DNA of 5,265 bases from an uncultured Saprospiraceae bacterium. GTDB lineage: Bacteria > Bacteroidota > Bacteroidia > Chitinophagales > Saprospiraceae. Location: the NCBI GenBank assembly GCA_937942465.1, contig CALDEO010000160.1, positions 1 to 5,265 of the forward strand, in the 5' to 3' direction. The first letter of the stretch is position 1. Every line of letters begins with the position of its first letter. Position numbers and translations under genes: made by a program. Positions 1-5,265 of this stretch are shown piece by piece. The notes under the pieces were generated by a model. It had not been told where the DNA came from and did no database searches. It saw only the letters and a list, made by a program, of their open reading frames with translations.

Positions 1-242
1 AGCATAATATCAAAAGAGATCACCCACATCTCAATTTTAGTCAATTATTCGGGATGAGTGATTTTATAACATTTAATCTATCCAATGCTGGGTACAATGT
101 ATCCAAATATCTACCCTACGGCCCGATAGAAGATGTAATACCGTATCTCATTAGACGAGCTCAAGAGAATAGCTCTATGACTGGAGAGATGGGTCGAGAG
201 CTCAAAATGGTACAGAAAGAAGTCAGCAGAAGAAATAGTTAA
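1..242 (+). CDS. Proline dehydrogenase, C-terminal end (5' truncated by window)
   Basis: The reading frame is open from base 3 (first complete codon) to the TAA at 240-242, giving 79 residues; the ATG at 54 is internal, not the start. The peptide matches the end of the FAD-dependent proline dehydrogenase (PRODH) barrel, which oxidises L-proline to pyrroline-5-carboxylate and passes electrons to the quinone pool. Visible signatures are FSQLFGMSD, then GYNVSKYLPYG (its KYLPYG at 105-122) and the RRAQEN motif at 153-170. In the PutA/PRODH family the paired arginines of this last motif bind the proline carboxylate and the preceding tyrosine packs over the substrate. The short basic tail ending shortly after RRAQEN indicates a monofunctional PRODH rather than bifunctional PutA, where a P5C dehydrogenase domain would follow. 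The gene converges on the desaturase with a 101-base gap in which I see only weak hairpins (TTGCC/GGCAA at 280-295) and no clear terminator. Confidence 0.9.
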   Translation, partial: HNIKRDHPHLNFSQLFGMSDFITFNLSNAGYNVSKYLPYGPIEDVIPYLIRRAQENSSMTGEMGRELKMVQKEVSRRNS

Positions 243-343
243 ACCTGCGACAGGCAGTTATTCATTCTACAGATCTGATTTGCCGATCATGGCAAGAGTC
301 ATTTAAATCTAATTAGAAATTAAATCGTTCTTATTTTATAGTC

Positions 344-1078
344 TTACGATACCTTCAGCCGTATGATGTGCAGTCGATTGAGGACTTTCATGATAACATA
401 GGTAGGATCTATTTCATGCCATCGTATACCGCCAAAGTTGGCTCTAGCACCATACTTGTGATGATTGTTATGATAGCACTCTCCCATGACCAAGAAGTCT
501 ATAGGTAAGAAGTTGGTGCTGGTGTTTGACAATGAAAAGTTTCTATAGCCAAACTTGTGTGAACACCAGTTGATGATAACACCATGAAATGGTCCCATCA
601 AAAAGTGAACAGGTAGCAATATGTACAACCACCAATGCTCAGCAAATAAAATATAAAAACTGATATAGCCAATACCCCAGAGGATACGACTAAAATTAGA
701 ATGTGCAAATTTTTCGAATGACTCCCATGATGGTAGATTCTTTTTAAATCGATCCTCTACCGCCATTCTACCATCACATATACGATTGTAGATGTTCTTA
801 GTATCCCACATCATCGCGAATAAGTTATCACTATGTTCTGGTGAGTGGACATCCTTCTCCGTATCTGTATATGCATGATGTACTCGGTGCATGAGTCCGT
901 AGTATTTGGCACTTAGGTAACTGCTACCTTGAGATATGTAAGTGAATATGTAGAAGAATCGCTCCCAGAATTTATTCATAGTGAACATACTATGTGAAGC
1001 ATATCGATGTAAAAAGAAGGTCTGACTAAAAGCTGATAGGTACCAGTGGGCGAAGAAGAAAATTAAAATGATCCACAT
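344..1078 (-). CDS. Membrane fatty acid (acyl-CoA type) desaturase
   Basis: A complete 244-residue integral membrane di-iron desaturase, expected to introduce a cis double bond into a saturated acyl chain in the cytoplasmic membrane and so tune fluidity. All three histidine boxes are present: HRYASH at residues 24-29, HRVHH at 64-68 and HNNHH at 203-207. A further N170-x-x-x-H174 in NWCSHKFGYRN matches the additional Asn/His metal-ligand site of stearoyl-CoA desaturases, so the active site looks complete. Hydrophobic stretches lie near residues 2-23, 41-56, 132-146 and 149-169. The length is normal for the short bacterial members, which lack the cytochrome b5 domain of fungal enzymes. The start is the only ATG that fits: upstream the frame is open to a TGA near 1120 but offers no usable start codon. 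There is no Shine-Dalgarno. It has the same direction as mlaD but is separated by 618 bases and a terminator, so it is probably a separate transcript. The regiospecificity (delta-9 is likeliest) and the acyl carrier are inferred from the family. Confidence 0.93.
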   Translation of the reverse strand: MWIILIFFFAHWYLSAFSQTFFLHRYASHSMFTMNKFWERFFYIFTYISQGSSYLSAKYYGLMHRVHHAYTDTEKDVHSPEHSDNLFAMMWDTKNIYNRICDGRMAVEDRFKKNLPSWESFEKFAHSNFSRILWGIGYISFYILFAEHWWLYILLPVHFLMGPFHGVIINWCSHKFGYRNFSLSNTSTNFLPIDFLVMGECYHNNHHKYGARANFGGIRWHEIDPTYVIMKVLNRLHIIRLKVS

Positions 1079-1099
1079 ATCGAAGTTATTATGGGCTAG

Positions 1100-1134
1100 A
1101 TAATATGAAGCAACTATTAATCACAACAAAGAAA
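1100..1134 (-). promoter_or_regulatory. Weak candidate promoter of the desaturase
   Basis: Two overlapping weak possibilities precede the desaturase on the minus strand. One is TTGTTG (1124-1129), 18 bases, then TATTAT (1100-1105), resembling a sigma-70 promoter and giving a leader of roughly 15 bases. The other is TTTCTTTG (1127-1134), one mismatch from the Bacteroidota -7 box TAnnTTTG but without a -33 TTTG at the right distance. Neither is convincing alone. Confidence 0.2.
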
Positions 1135-1235
1135 AAAACGCTTGTTGATTTTTTTAATAATACTTAGACCAGCAAGTTACAATATTATCAAAAGGACTGT
1201 GGGGTTGAGCGATGATTTATACGTCTTAGTTGGTT

Positions 1236-1290
1236 GAACTGTCATAGTTCGTGACGAACTGTAAAAGAGGAGGAGTACTTCGTTGAGTAC
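1236..1290. repeat. Cluster of short interlocking palindromes
   Basis: Three short inverted repeats lie within 55 bases. GAACT (1236-1240) pairs with AGTTC (1246-1250); AGTTCG (1246-1251) pairs with CGAACT (1255-1260) across a three-base TGA loop, so the two hairpins exclude each other; and GTACT (1275-1279) pairs with AGTAC (1286-1290). GAACTGT is also directly repeated at 1236-1242 and 1256-1262. The cluster sits just beyond the minus-strand terminator and about 160-210 bases upstream of the desaturase start. It could be a binding site, part of a leader RNA or a small dispersed repeat unit; the window holds no second copy. Confidence 0.4.
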
Positions 1291-1295
1291 AGGGC

Positions 1296-1337
1296 AAAAA
1301 AAATAGAGATGGGAGAATACATTTATCTCTCCATCTC
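1296..1337 (-). terminator. Rho-independent terminator, minus strand
   Basis: Bases 1306-1316 (GAGATGGGAGA) pair with 1326-1337 (TCTCTCCATCTC): eleven pairs with one bulged base at 1330 and a nine-base loop. Read on the minus strand the hairpin is followed by TA and then eight T residues (complement of the A-run 1296-1303), the classic intrinsic terminator layout. On the plus strand no T-run follows, so it acts in one direction only. It lies about 360 bases beyond the mlaD stop and 217 bases before the desaturase start, so it separates those two units. Confidence 0.7.
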
Positions 1338-1560
1338 CATAAAAACACCCTTCAAGTAATTTTTCCCTATTTTCTTATAATGTAAAGATATAGATTATTT
1401 TCGTAATGTGTAAGCTTATCATTTTATTTATTCCTAATTATGTCATTGAAGTTCTTAAGAGGTAGTTTTATCGGCTTTTATGCATGATTTTTTAACTTAA
1501 AATACAATGTTTAAACAGAGATTTTTAAGCGGTTACCATTATTTTTTGATTAATAAACGA

Positions 1561-1605
1561 GTACTAATACCTGATTTTTAACTATGTAAAAAGCAGGTAT
1601 GTTAC
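1561..1605. repeat. Imperfect hairpin downstream of mlaD
   Basis: ATACCTG (1567-1573) pairs with CAGGTAT (1594-1600), then one A/G mismatch, then TTTTT (1575-1579) with AAAAA (1588-1592), leaving an eight-base loop; GTA/TAC at the outer ends can extend it. No T-run follows on either strand, so it is not an intrinsic terminator. It would lie in the mlaD 3' untranslated region if transcription continues to 1296, and could stabilise the transcript end or be part of a structured RNA. Confidence 0.3.
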
Positions 1606-1696
1606 TTTAGTCTTAAGTTATAAACTAAAAGGCAGTGGTAAAATTAATAAGCTCTTCTAATTGGTCAACTATCTTACACTTGACAGTTTTTACGGC

Positions 1697-2755
1697 TTAG
1701 TTATCTTTAAAAGCCGGATCGTTCTCAGGTTTTACGTAAGCATCTTTGTTCTTTCCTCCAAAAACAGATACTTTGACGTATCGGCTAGGATTCAATCGTA
1801 GATCCTGTAATAAGAACGATAGGTTCTTTGATGTAGACTCAAGGTTATCATACAACTGTCTATCATTTAATAGCTTAGTCAAGCTACCGTCGCCACTCTT
1901 TACAGTGTTGAGTAGTGAAGTCAACTCAGTGAATGTTGTACTTGCTTGAGACATGGTAGCATCAAGGCCTTTAAGTGTTGTAGATGCTTGAGCAATCGTT
2001 GTATTCGTGTTATTTACAAGTTTATCTATACCTGCAGCATTTAATTGACGAGTAGTCTCACTGAGATTAGATAGTATAGTAGTTATGTTTTCGTTGTTCT
2101 TAGCAAGGTTTGACGTGATGTTAGACATGTTGTTCATCGTCTTTACAATACTAGCATTAGACTTAGCTAGTAGGGTATTGGTCTGAGCTGACATCTGTGC
2201 AATATTTTCCATAGATGTACTGAGATCTCTTATTATTTTGTCTAGTGCTGCATTACTATTAGGGTCTCCTAGCTCAGATACAACCCCTTGGAGAGATTCC
2301 TTAAGTGTACCAGCAACATTTTCGATTTCATCTTCACCTAGCAGAGAGCTAAGTATACCCATTGTTTTACTTTTGAGTTCATCACCTTCTTGTACGCAAT
2401 CTGGACCTGAGCATAGTTTGTCAAAGTCAATTGCAAGTACATTGCCACCCACAAGTCCTTCACTCTTCATCGATACAACAGCACTCTTTGGCATTTTGAA
2501 GTTACCTTCAATTGCAAATTCTACAATCATCTTCGTTAAGTCTGACTCATCTAATCGAATATCGGTAACAGTACCTACTTTCAGTCCTCTGATAAATACA
2601 GGAGATGAGACGGACAATAATGTAACGTCATCAAACTTTGTAGTCAATACTGTACTTTTTGAAAATAGATTTTCTCCTTTTACAAATTTATAACCCCATA
2701 TCAATCCGATGATGGCTATAACAGCGAGAGCTCCAATTCTTATTTCTTTGGTCAT
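1697..2755 (-). CDS. mlaD: MlaD/MCE-domain lipid transport protein
   Basis: A complete 352-residue protein of the MlaD (MCE) family, the membrane-anchored substrate-binding ring of ABC systems that move phospholipids between the inner and outer membranes. After a short KEIRIG lead there is one N-terminal transmembrane helix (about residues 7-22). The MCE domain follows at about 36-112, with the typical VFIRGLKVGTV (53-63) and GLVGGNVLAID (100-110). Residues 140-320 are rich in Asn, Ser, Thr and Leu and predicted mostly helical coiled coil, as in longer MCE proteins that extend into the periplasm. The tail holds GDGSLTKLLND and LNPSRYVKVSVFG, which I recognise as usual in Bacteroidota MlaD proteins. 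Two cysteines (C115, C120) sit just after the MCE core and could form a disulphide. The MlaE permease and MlaF ATPase are not in this window. It lies downstream of the amidase in the same direction, but the 270-base gap and a strong -7 box suggest its own promoter. The start ATG has no Shine-Dalgarno and is followed directly by the expected membrane anchor. Confidence 0.9.
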   Translation of the reverse strand: MTKEIRIGALAVIAIIGLIWGYKFVKGENLFSKSTVLTTKFDDVTLLSVSSPVFIRGLKVGTVTDIRLDESDLTKMIVEFAIEGNFKMPKSAVVSMKSEGLVGGNVLAIDFDKLCSGPDCVQEGDELKSKTMGILSSLLGEDEIENVAGTLKESLQGVVSELGDPNSNAALDKIIRDLSTSMENIAQMSAQTNTLLAKSNASIVKTMNNMSNITSNLAKNNENITTILSNLSETTRQLNAAGIDKLVNNTNTTIAQASTTLKGLDATMSQASTTFTELTSLLNTVKSGDGSLTKLLNDRQLYDNLESTSKNLSFLLQDLRLNPSRYVKVSVFGGKNKDAYVKPENDPAFKDN

Positions 2756-2772
2756 TGTTGATCGTTTGTATC

Positions 2773-2823
2773 ACAAAGCTATGAAACGCTTTCAATTCGT
2801 GATATGTTCAAGTCTGCAAAGTA
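2773..2823 (-). promoter_or_regulatory. Likely mlaD promoter region (two TAnnTTTG -7 boxes)
   Basis: On the minus strand TACTTTG followed by CA (plus-strand 2815-2823) and TAGCTTTG (plus-strand 2773-2780) both fit the Bacteroidota -7 consensus TAnnTTTG, or nearly so for the first (TACTTTGC). The first would give a leader of about 55 bases and has the frequent TTTGCA ending; the second would give one of only about 12. Neither has a clear TTTG at -33, so which is used cannot be told from sequence. Confidence 0.45.
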
Positions 2824-2919
2824 AAGGATTTGAATTGGTTTTATATTACTTAATCGATGAAAGGCAATCCAGTTTATAATAATTGCTCTTTTGATAGGTT
2901 GAATTGTCACCAAACCTAC

Positions 2920-2950
2920 CCTGACTATACTTTAGTTGGGCTTTTTTTTT
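2920..2950 (+). terminator. Terminator-like hairpin on the plus strand
   Basis: In RNA from the plus strand, 2920-2927 (CCUGACUA) pairs with 2933-2940 (UAGUUGGG), eight pairs of which two are G-U, with a five-base loop. It is followed by C and nine U (2942-2950). In the minus-strand RNA the two wobbles become A/C mismatches and the T-run lies on the wrong side, so the signal is specific to the plus strand. Both flanking genes are on the minus strand, so it has no obvious gene to end. Confidence 0.5.
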
Positions 2951-3025
2951 ACCAAAATACATTGTACTTGACCTAAAAGTGGAGCCAAGATTCTTTTATA
3001 AAGTATGACCTTAGGGTTTTAGTGA

Positions 3026-4252
3026 TCACTTTTTTACCAAAAATGCACCTTTAAATCCTGATTGACGTAAACTAACTTTATGATCGTTAGCCTCTTCTAT
3101 CGTATTGAATACTCCATGGTAATATTTGTAATAACCATCTTTTTGCTCAATTTCGATATCAGTCAACTCTTTCCATTTTGAATCTTGTTGCTTCATTGGT
3201 TTTCCCTTTGAAGCAGCGATTTGTACCTTATACATAACAGTAGGCTTCTTCAATGCAATCGCAGCTTCAATACTTTTGTTAAGGACTGGTTTTACTGGTG
3301 CTTTAGCTTCTGTCATTGATACTTGTTGAGCGGCTTTAGGACTTGCACTTAGCCTTACTTGCTCATCTATTCTGATCGCTTTAGGGACATTTGAATATAC
3401 AATAGGAGTAGTCTCTTCTTGGTCTTGCATATACATCTCCACTGAGTTGAGTAGGCTATAAGCAATCTCATGTTGACCACGTTGACTTCCTAGATATGCT
3501 TCTTCTTTTTTATTTGATAGAAAACCTGCCTCGACTAGTATACTTGGCATCGTAGCTGCCTTTAATACAACAAATCCTGCTTGCTTAACACCTCTACTGA
3601 GCTTGTCAGTACGGTGGGCAAAGTTATCTTCTACATATTCTGCAATAGATAAACTTCTATTTAAGTATGCATTTTGATAATTAGATAACATGATATGCCC
3701 CAGTGGGCTATTCGGATCATAGCCATCATAGTTTTTTTCGAAATCTTTCTCTAGAATGATCGAAGCATTTTCTCTTTTTGCTACTTCTAGGTTTTCATCT
3801 ACTTTGTGTAGTCCCATTACAAAAGTCTCCGTACCATAGATAGAAGGATCTTTAAAAGAATTACAATGTATTGAAATGAAAAGATCAGCATTAGACTGAT
3901 TTGCAATATTAATACGCTTGTACAATGGGATAAATTGATCATTAGATCGAGTGAAGATAACATTCATATCAGGGTAATGCATCTTTACCAAATGCCCAAA
4001 CTTAAGAGCTATTTCCAGTGCAATGTCCTTTTCTTTATATAAGCTACCAGAGCAGCCAGGGTCCTTGCCACCATGGCCCGGATCAATGACTATGGTCTTT
4101 ACACTTTCATTATTTATACCTAAATAATCAAAATTAGATACATTATTGCTTAATGCATCGTTATGTATTGCAGTATGCGTATAGCCAATAGTTACTTGAA
4201 TAAGTAAGATCGCTATTGCAAAGCAATTGCGTATAAGTTGTAGTTTTCTCAT
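3026..4252 (-). CDS. Secreted N-acetylmuramoyl-L-alanine amidase with SPOR-like C-terminus
   Basis: A zinc amidase of the Amidase_3 (AmiA/B/C) family that cleaves the bond between N-acetylmuramic acid and L-alanine of peptidoglycan in the periplasm, used in cell separation and wall remodelling. Numbering from the chosen start (408 residues): a signal peptide at about 1-25 with RK then a hydrophobic core; zinc ligands H60 in DPGHGG, E74 in YKEKD and H129 in ISIHCN; catalytic E241 in ILVEAGFLSN. An insert at about 154-211 (LEVAKREN to AEYVEDNF) corresponds to the helical region that gates the active site in regulated family members. A low-complexity linker leads to residues 339-408, beginning YKVQIAAS and ending in GFKGAFLVKK, which look like a SPOR peptidoglycan-binding domain. 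The frame has an ATG 19 codons further out (4309), but that puts a His-rich stretch before the signal peptide and leaves only 27 bases before the divergent lptD-like gene, so the ATG at 4252 is preferred. No terminator of its own is seen downstream. Confidence 0.9.
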   Translation of the reverse strand: MRKLQLIRNCFAIAILLIQVTIGYTHTAIHNDALSNNVSNFDYLGINNESVKTIVIDPGHGGKDPGCSGSLYKEKDIALEIALKFGHLVKMHYPDMNVIFTRSNDQFIPLYKRINIANQSNADLFISIHCNSFKDPSIYGTETFVMGLHKVDENLEVAKRENASIILEKDFEKNYDGYDPNSPLGHIMLSNYQNAYLNRSLSIAEYVEDNFAHRTDKLSRGVKQAGFVVLKAATMPSILVEAGFLSNKKEEAYLGSQRGQHEIAYSLLNSVEMYMQDQEETTPIVYSNVPKAIRIDEQVRLSASPKAAQQVSMTEAKAPVKPVLNKSIEAAIALKKPTVMYKVQIAASKGKPMKQQDSKWKELTDIEIEQKDGYYKYYHGVFNTIEEANDHKVSLRQSGFKGAFLVKK

Positions 4253-4273
4253 ATGTTTGTGTAAAACTTGAGA

Positions 4274-4305
4274 TTTGATAAATAAATGTAAATGTAGTAA
4301 TTTAT
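4274..4305 (+). promoter_or_regulatory. Candidate promoter of the lptD-like gene
   Basis: TTTG at 4274-4277 and, after 20 bases, TAATTTAT at 4298-4305 fit the Bacteroidota -33/-7 layout (TTTG, TAnnTTTG), with two mismatches in the last bases of the -7 box. Transcription would begin near 4311, leaving a leader of about 26 bases before the TTG at 4337. The elements lie inside the optional N-terminal extension of the divergent amidase, which argues for the shorter amidase start. Confidence 0.3.
4283..4296 (-). promoter_or_regulatory. Weak candidate -7 region of the amidase
   Basis: On the minus strand TACATTTA occurs twice in overlapping tandem (plus-strand 4283-4290 and 4289-4296). Each matches seven of the eight positions of TAnnTTTG, counting the free ones. 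No -33 TTTG is found upstream. A start near 4276 would give about a 24-base leader to the ATG at 4252 and would leave the outer ATG at 4309 untranscribed. Confidence 0.2.
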
Positions 4306-4336
4306 ACATTACACATATTAAATATATGTATTTAAT

Positions 4337-5265
4337 TTGAAAGCAATCTTTTATATAGTACTATTTTTTGTCATTTGTATGTGTACTACCGTACATGCAC
4401 AGGTTGTTGATAGTGTAGCTATTCAGCTCGGCAAGAGTATTGAGAGCTCGACTGTAACCAGTAATCAAGATTCCCTTACGGAGAATGTTGAACTTATAAA
4501 AATGAAAAAGGGTAAAAATGGTAGACCGAGTTTTGAAGGGGCCATGTCCAAGCAGGATACGATAGCGCCTAGAGTAATACCTACATCTAGTAAAAAATTA
4601 AAGCCTTCAGAAGATGCTTTAGACTCTGAGGTTACTTACGGGGCAGTAGATACCCAATGGTTAGATGTAAAGACCAATGAATTACATCTTTATGGTGATG
4701 CTTATGTCAACTATGAAAATTATGAAATCAAGGCAGAATACATAAAAATAAGTCTCAACGAGGATATTGCATTCGCGTCAAGCGTCAAAGATGAAAAGGG
4801 TAAAGAGATAGGTAAGCCCTCATTTTCGGATGGGTCGCAAGAGGTGTCTTATGATCAACTTAAATATAATTTCAAAACTAAAAAAGGGATCGTACATAAC
4901 TCAGTTGCTCAAGAAGGAGAGTTTTATGTACTCGGTTCAAGGACTAAGTTTGTAAGCAAAGACTCAGACTCGACATACTTTGAAGATCAGGTATATAATA
5001 GTGATGCAATCATTACGACTTGTGATCACGATACACCACATTATGGTATTCATACCAAAAAGTTGAAATTAATACCGGGTAGACTTGCCGTCATGGGCCC
5101 TGCCAATCTAGAGATAGCGGGAGTGCCGACTCCTTTGGTTTTACCATTCGGTTTCTTCCCTATAGTAGATGGGATATCATCAGGTATTATCTTTCCGCAA
5201 GATTATGATTACTCTCCAGCAAGAGGGTTTGGCTTGAGAGATTTTGGATATTATGTACCGATCAA
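4337..5265 (+). CDS. lptD: LptD-like outer-membrane LPS assembly protein, N-terminal part (3' truncated by window)
   Basis: The frame is open from 4322 to the window end; from the proposed TTG start 309 complete codons are visible. The protein belongs to the LptD/OstA group, which receives lipopolysaccharide from the periplasmic bridge and inserts it into the outer leaflet of the outer membrane. Residues 1-21 form a signal peptide (MKAIFYIVLFFV, then ending VHA before QVVDS). Residues 104-205 (from VDTQWLDVKTNELHLYGDA) look like the OstA/LptA-type beta-jellyroll. Next come ITTCDHDTPHY (C229) and the family signature IPGRLAVMGPANLEIAG (246-262) leading to LPFGFFP (269-275), where the barrel region begins. 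The full gene is probably 800-950 codons, so roughly a third is present. The only ATGs in frame (4379, 4502) fall after or inside the signal peptide and would give a protein that cannot be exported, so TTG at 4337 is chosen; a missing base near 4331-4333 is an alternative. It is divergent from the amidase and may share control with it. Confidence 0.85.
   Translation, partial: MKAIFYIVLFFVICMCTTVHAQVVDSVAIQLGKSIESSTVTSNQDSLTENVELIKMKKGKNGRPSFEGAMSKQDTIAPRVIPTSSKKLKPSEDALDSEVTYGAVDTQWLDVKTNELHLYGDAYVNYENYEIKAEYIKISLNEDIAFASSVKDEKGKEIGKPSFSDGSQEVSYDQLKYNFKTKKGIVHNSVAQEGEFYVLGSRTKFVSKDSDSTYFEDQVYNSDAIITTCDHDTPHYGIHTKKLKLIPGRLAVMGPANLEIAGVPTPLVLPFGFFPIVDGISSGIIFPQDYDYSPARGFGLRDFGYYVPI

Larger units (their letters stand above)
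1079..1696. other. Gene-free 618-base gap between mlaD and the desaturase
   Basis: No frame on either strand holds a credible gene; the longest ATG-started frames I find by eye are about 15-20 codons (for example 1406 on the plus strand and one on the minus strand ending near 1379). The stretch is very AT-rich apart from 1201-1350. It contains the palindrome cluster 1236-1290, the minus-strand terminator 1296-1337, a 12-pair imperfect hairpin at 1561-1605, an 8-base inverted repeat TAACTTAA/TTAAGTTA (1493-1500 and 1613-1620), and A7/T7 tracts at 1132-1138 and 1149-1155. No tRNA, tmRNA or other RNA family was recognised. Confidence 0.7.

Noticed and set aside
54..242. A separate small 62-residue gene starting at ATG 54
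   Set aside because: The frame continues upstream to the window edge with residues that match the proline dehydrogenase barrel, so the ATG is internal.
243..343. Terminator between the converging proline dehydrogenase and desaturase
   Set aside because: CCTG/CAGG (244-254), TTGCC/GGCAA (280-295) and the palindrome CAGATCTG (270-277) are short stems with no T-run on either strand.
1124..1155. CAACAA/TTGTTG inverted repeat with A7 and T7 tracts as a terminator
   Set aside because: The stem has only six mainly A-T pairs around a 12-base loop; it resembles general AT-rich promoter DNA more than a terminator.
1746..1949. 67-codon plus-strand frame inside the mlaD region
   Set aside because: It lies wholly antisense to the MlaD coiled-coil and tail, shows no domain or membrane pattern, and its composition follows from the complementary strand.
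2238..2693. 151-codon plus-strand frame opposite the mlaD 5' half
   Set aside because: Its Ser/Pro/Thr-rich product is the mirror of MlaD's coding strand; the minus-strand product has clear MCE motifs, so this is a shadow frame.
1232..2909. Near-identical 13-base motif GGTTGAAYTGTCA at 1232-1244 and 2897-2909
   Set aside because: Twelve matches of thirteen between two places in 5 kb of AT-rich DNA is expected several times by chance, and the surrounding bases do not align.
4253..4309. Nineteen-residue N-terminal extension of the amidase
   Set aside because: It would place a His- and Leu-rich stretch before a normal signal peptide and overlap the likely promoters of the divergent gene.

Overview
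This window is low-GC chromosomal DNA, most likely from a member of the Bacteroidota. The evidence is the gene order (an LptD-like gene divergent from an N-acetylmuramoyl-L-alanine amidase, followed by a MlaD/MCE gene, an order I remember as common in that phylum), the lack of Shine-Dalgarno sequences before the starts, and promoter -7 boxes of the TAnnTTTG type. I cannot name a genus. I see no insertion sequence, CRISPR array, phage gene, tRNA or rRNA.

Layout from left to right. Positions 1-242 (+) hold the last 79 codons of a proline dehydrogenase whose start lies outside the window. It converges on a complete membrane acyl-CoA/fatty acid desaturase at 344-1078 (-) with all its histidine boxes. 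Positions 1079-1696 contain no gene; they hold a cluster of short palindromes (1236-1290), a good minus-strand intrinsic terminator (1296-1337) and a longer imperfect hairpin (1561-1605). Positions 1697-2755 (-) are a MlaD-type MCE protein with a likely promoter of its own. The 270-base gap 2756-3025 contains a terminator-like hairpin on the strand opposite to both flanking genes. Positions 3026-4252 (-) are a secreted zinc amidase with a C-terminal SPOR-like segment. After a tight divergent gap, 4337 to the window end (+) is the first third or so of an LptD-like outer-membrane LPS assembly protein, apparently starting at TTG.

Together, the right 3.5 kb is a cell-envelope locus: LPS insertion into the outer membrane (LptD-like), peptidoglycan cleavage (amidase) and lipid trafficking between the membranes (MlaD). 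The desaturase adjusts membrane acyl chains and may share the envelope theme; the proline dehydrogenase is unrelated catabolism. The coding content is ordinary housekeeping. What deserves a second look is in the gaps and gene edges: the TTG start with an overlapping four-codon mini-ORF, the terminator facing the wrong way at 2920-2950, and a terminator about 360 bases beyond the mlaD stop that suggests a long 3' UTR or a small RNA.
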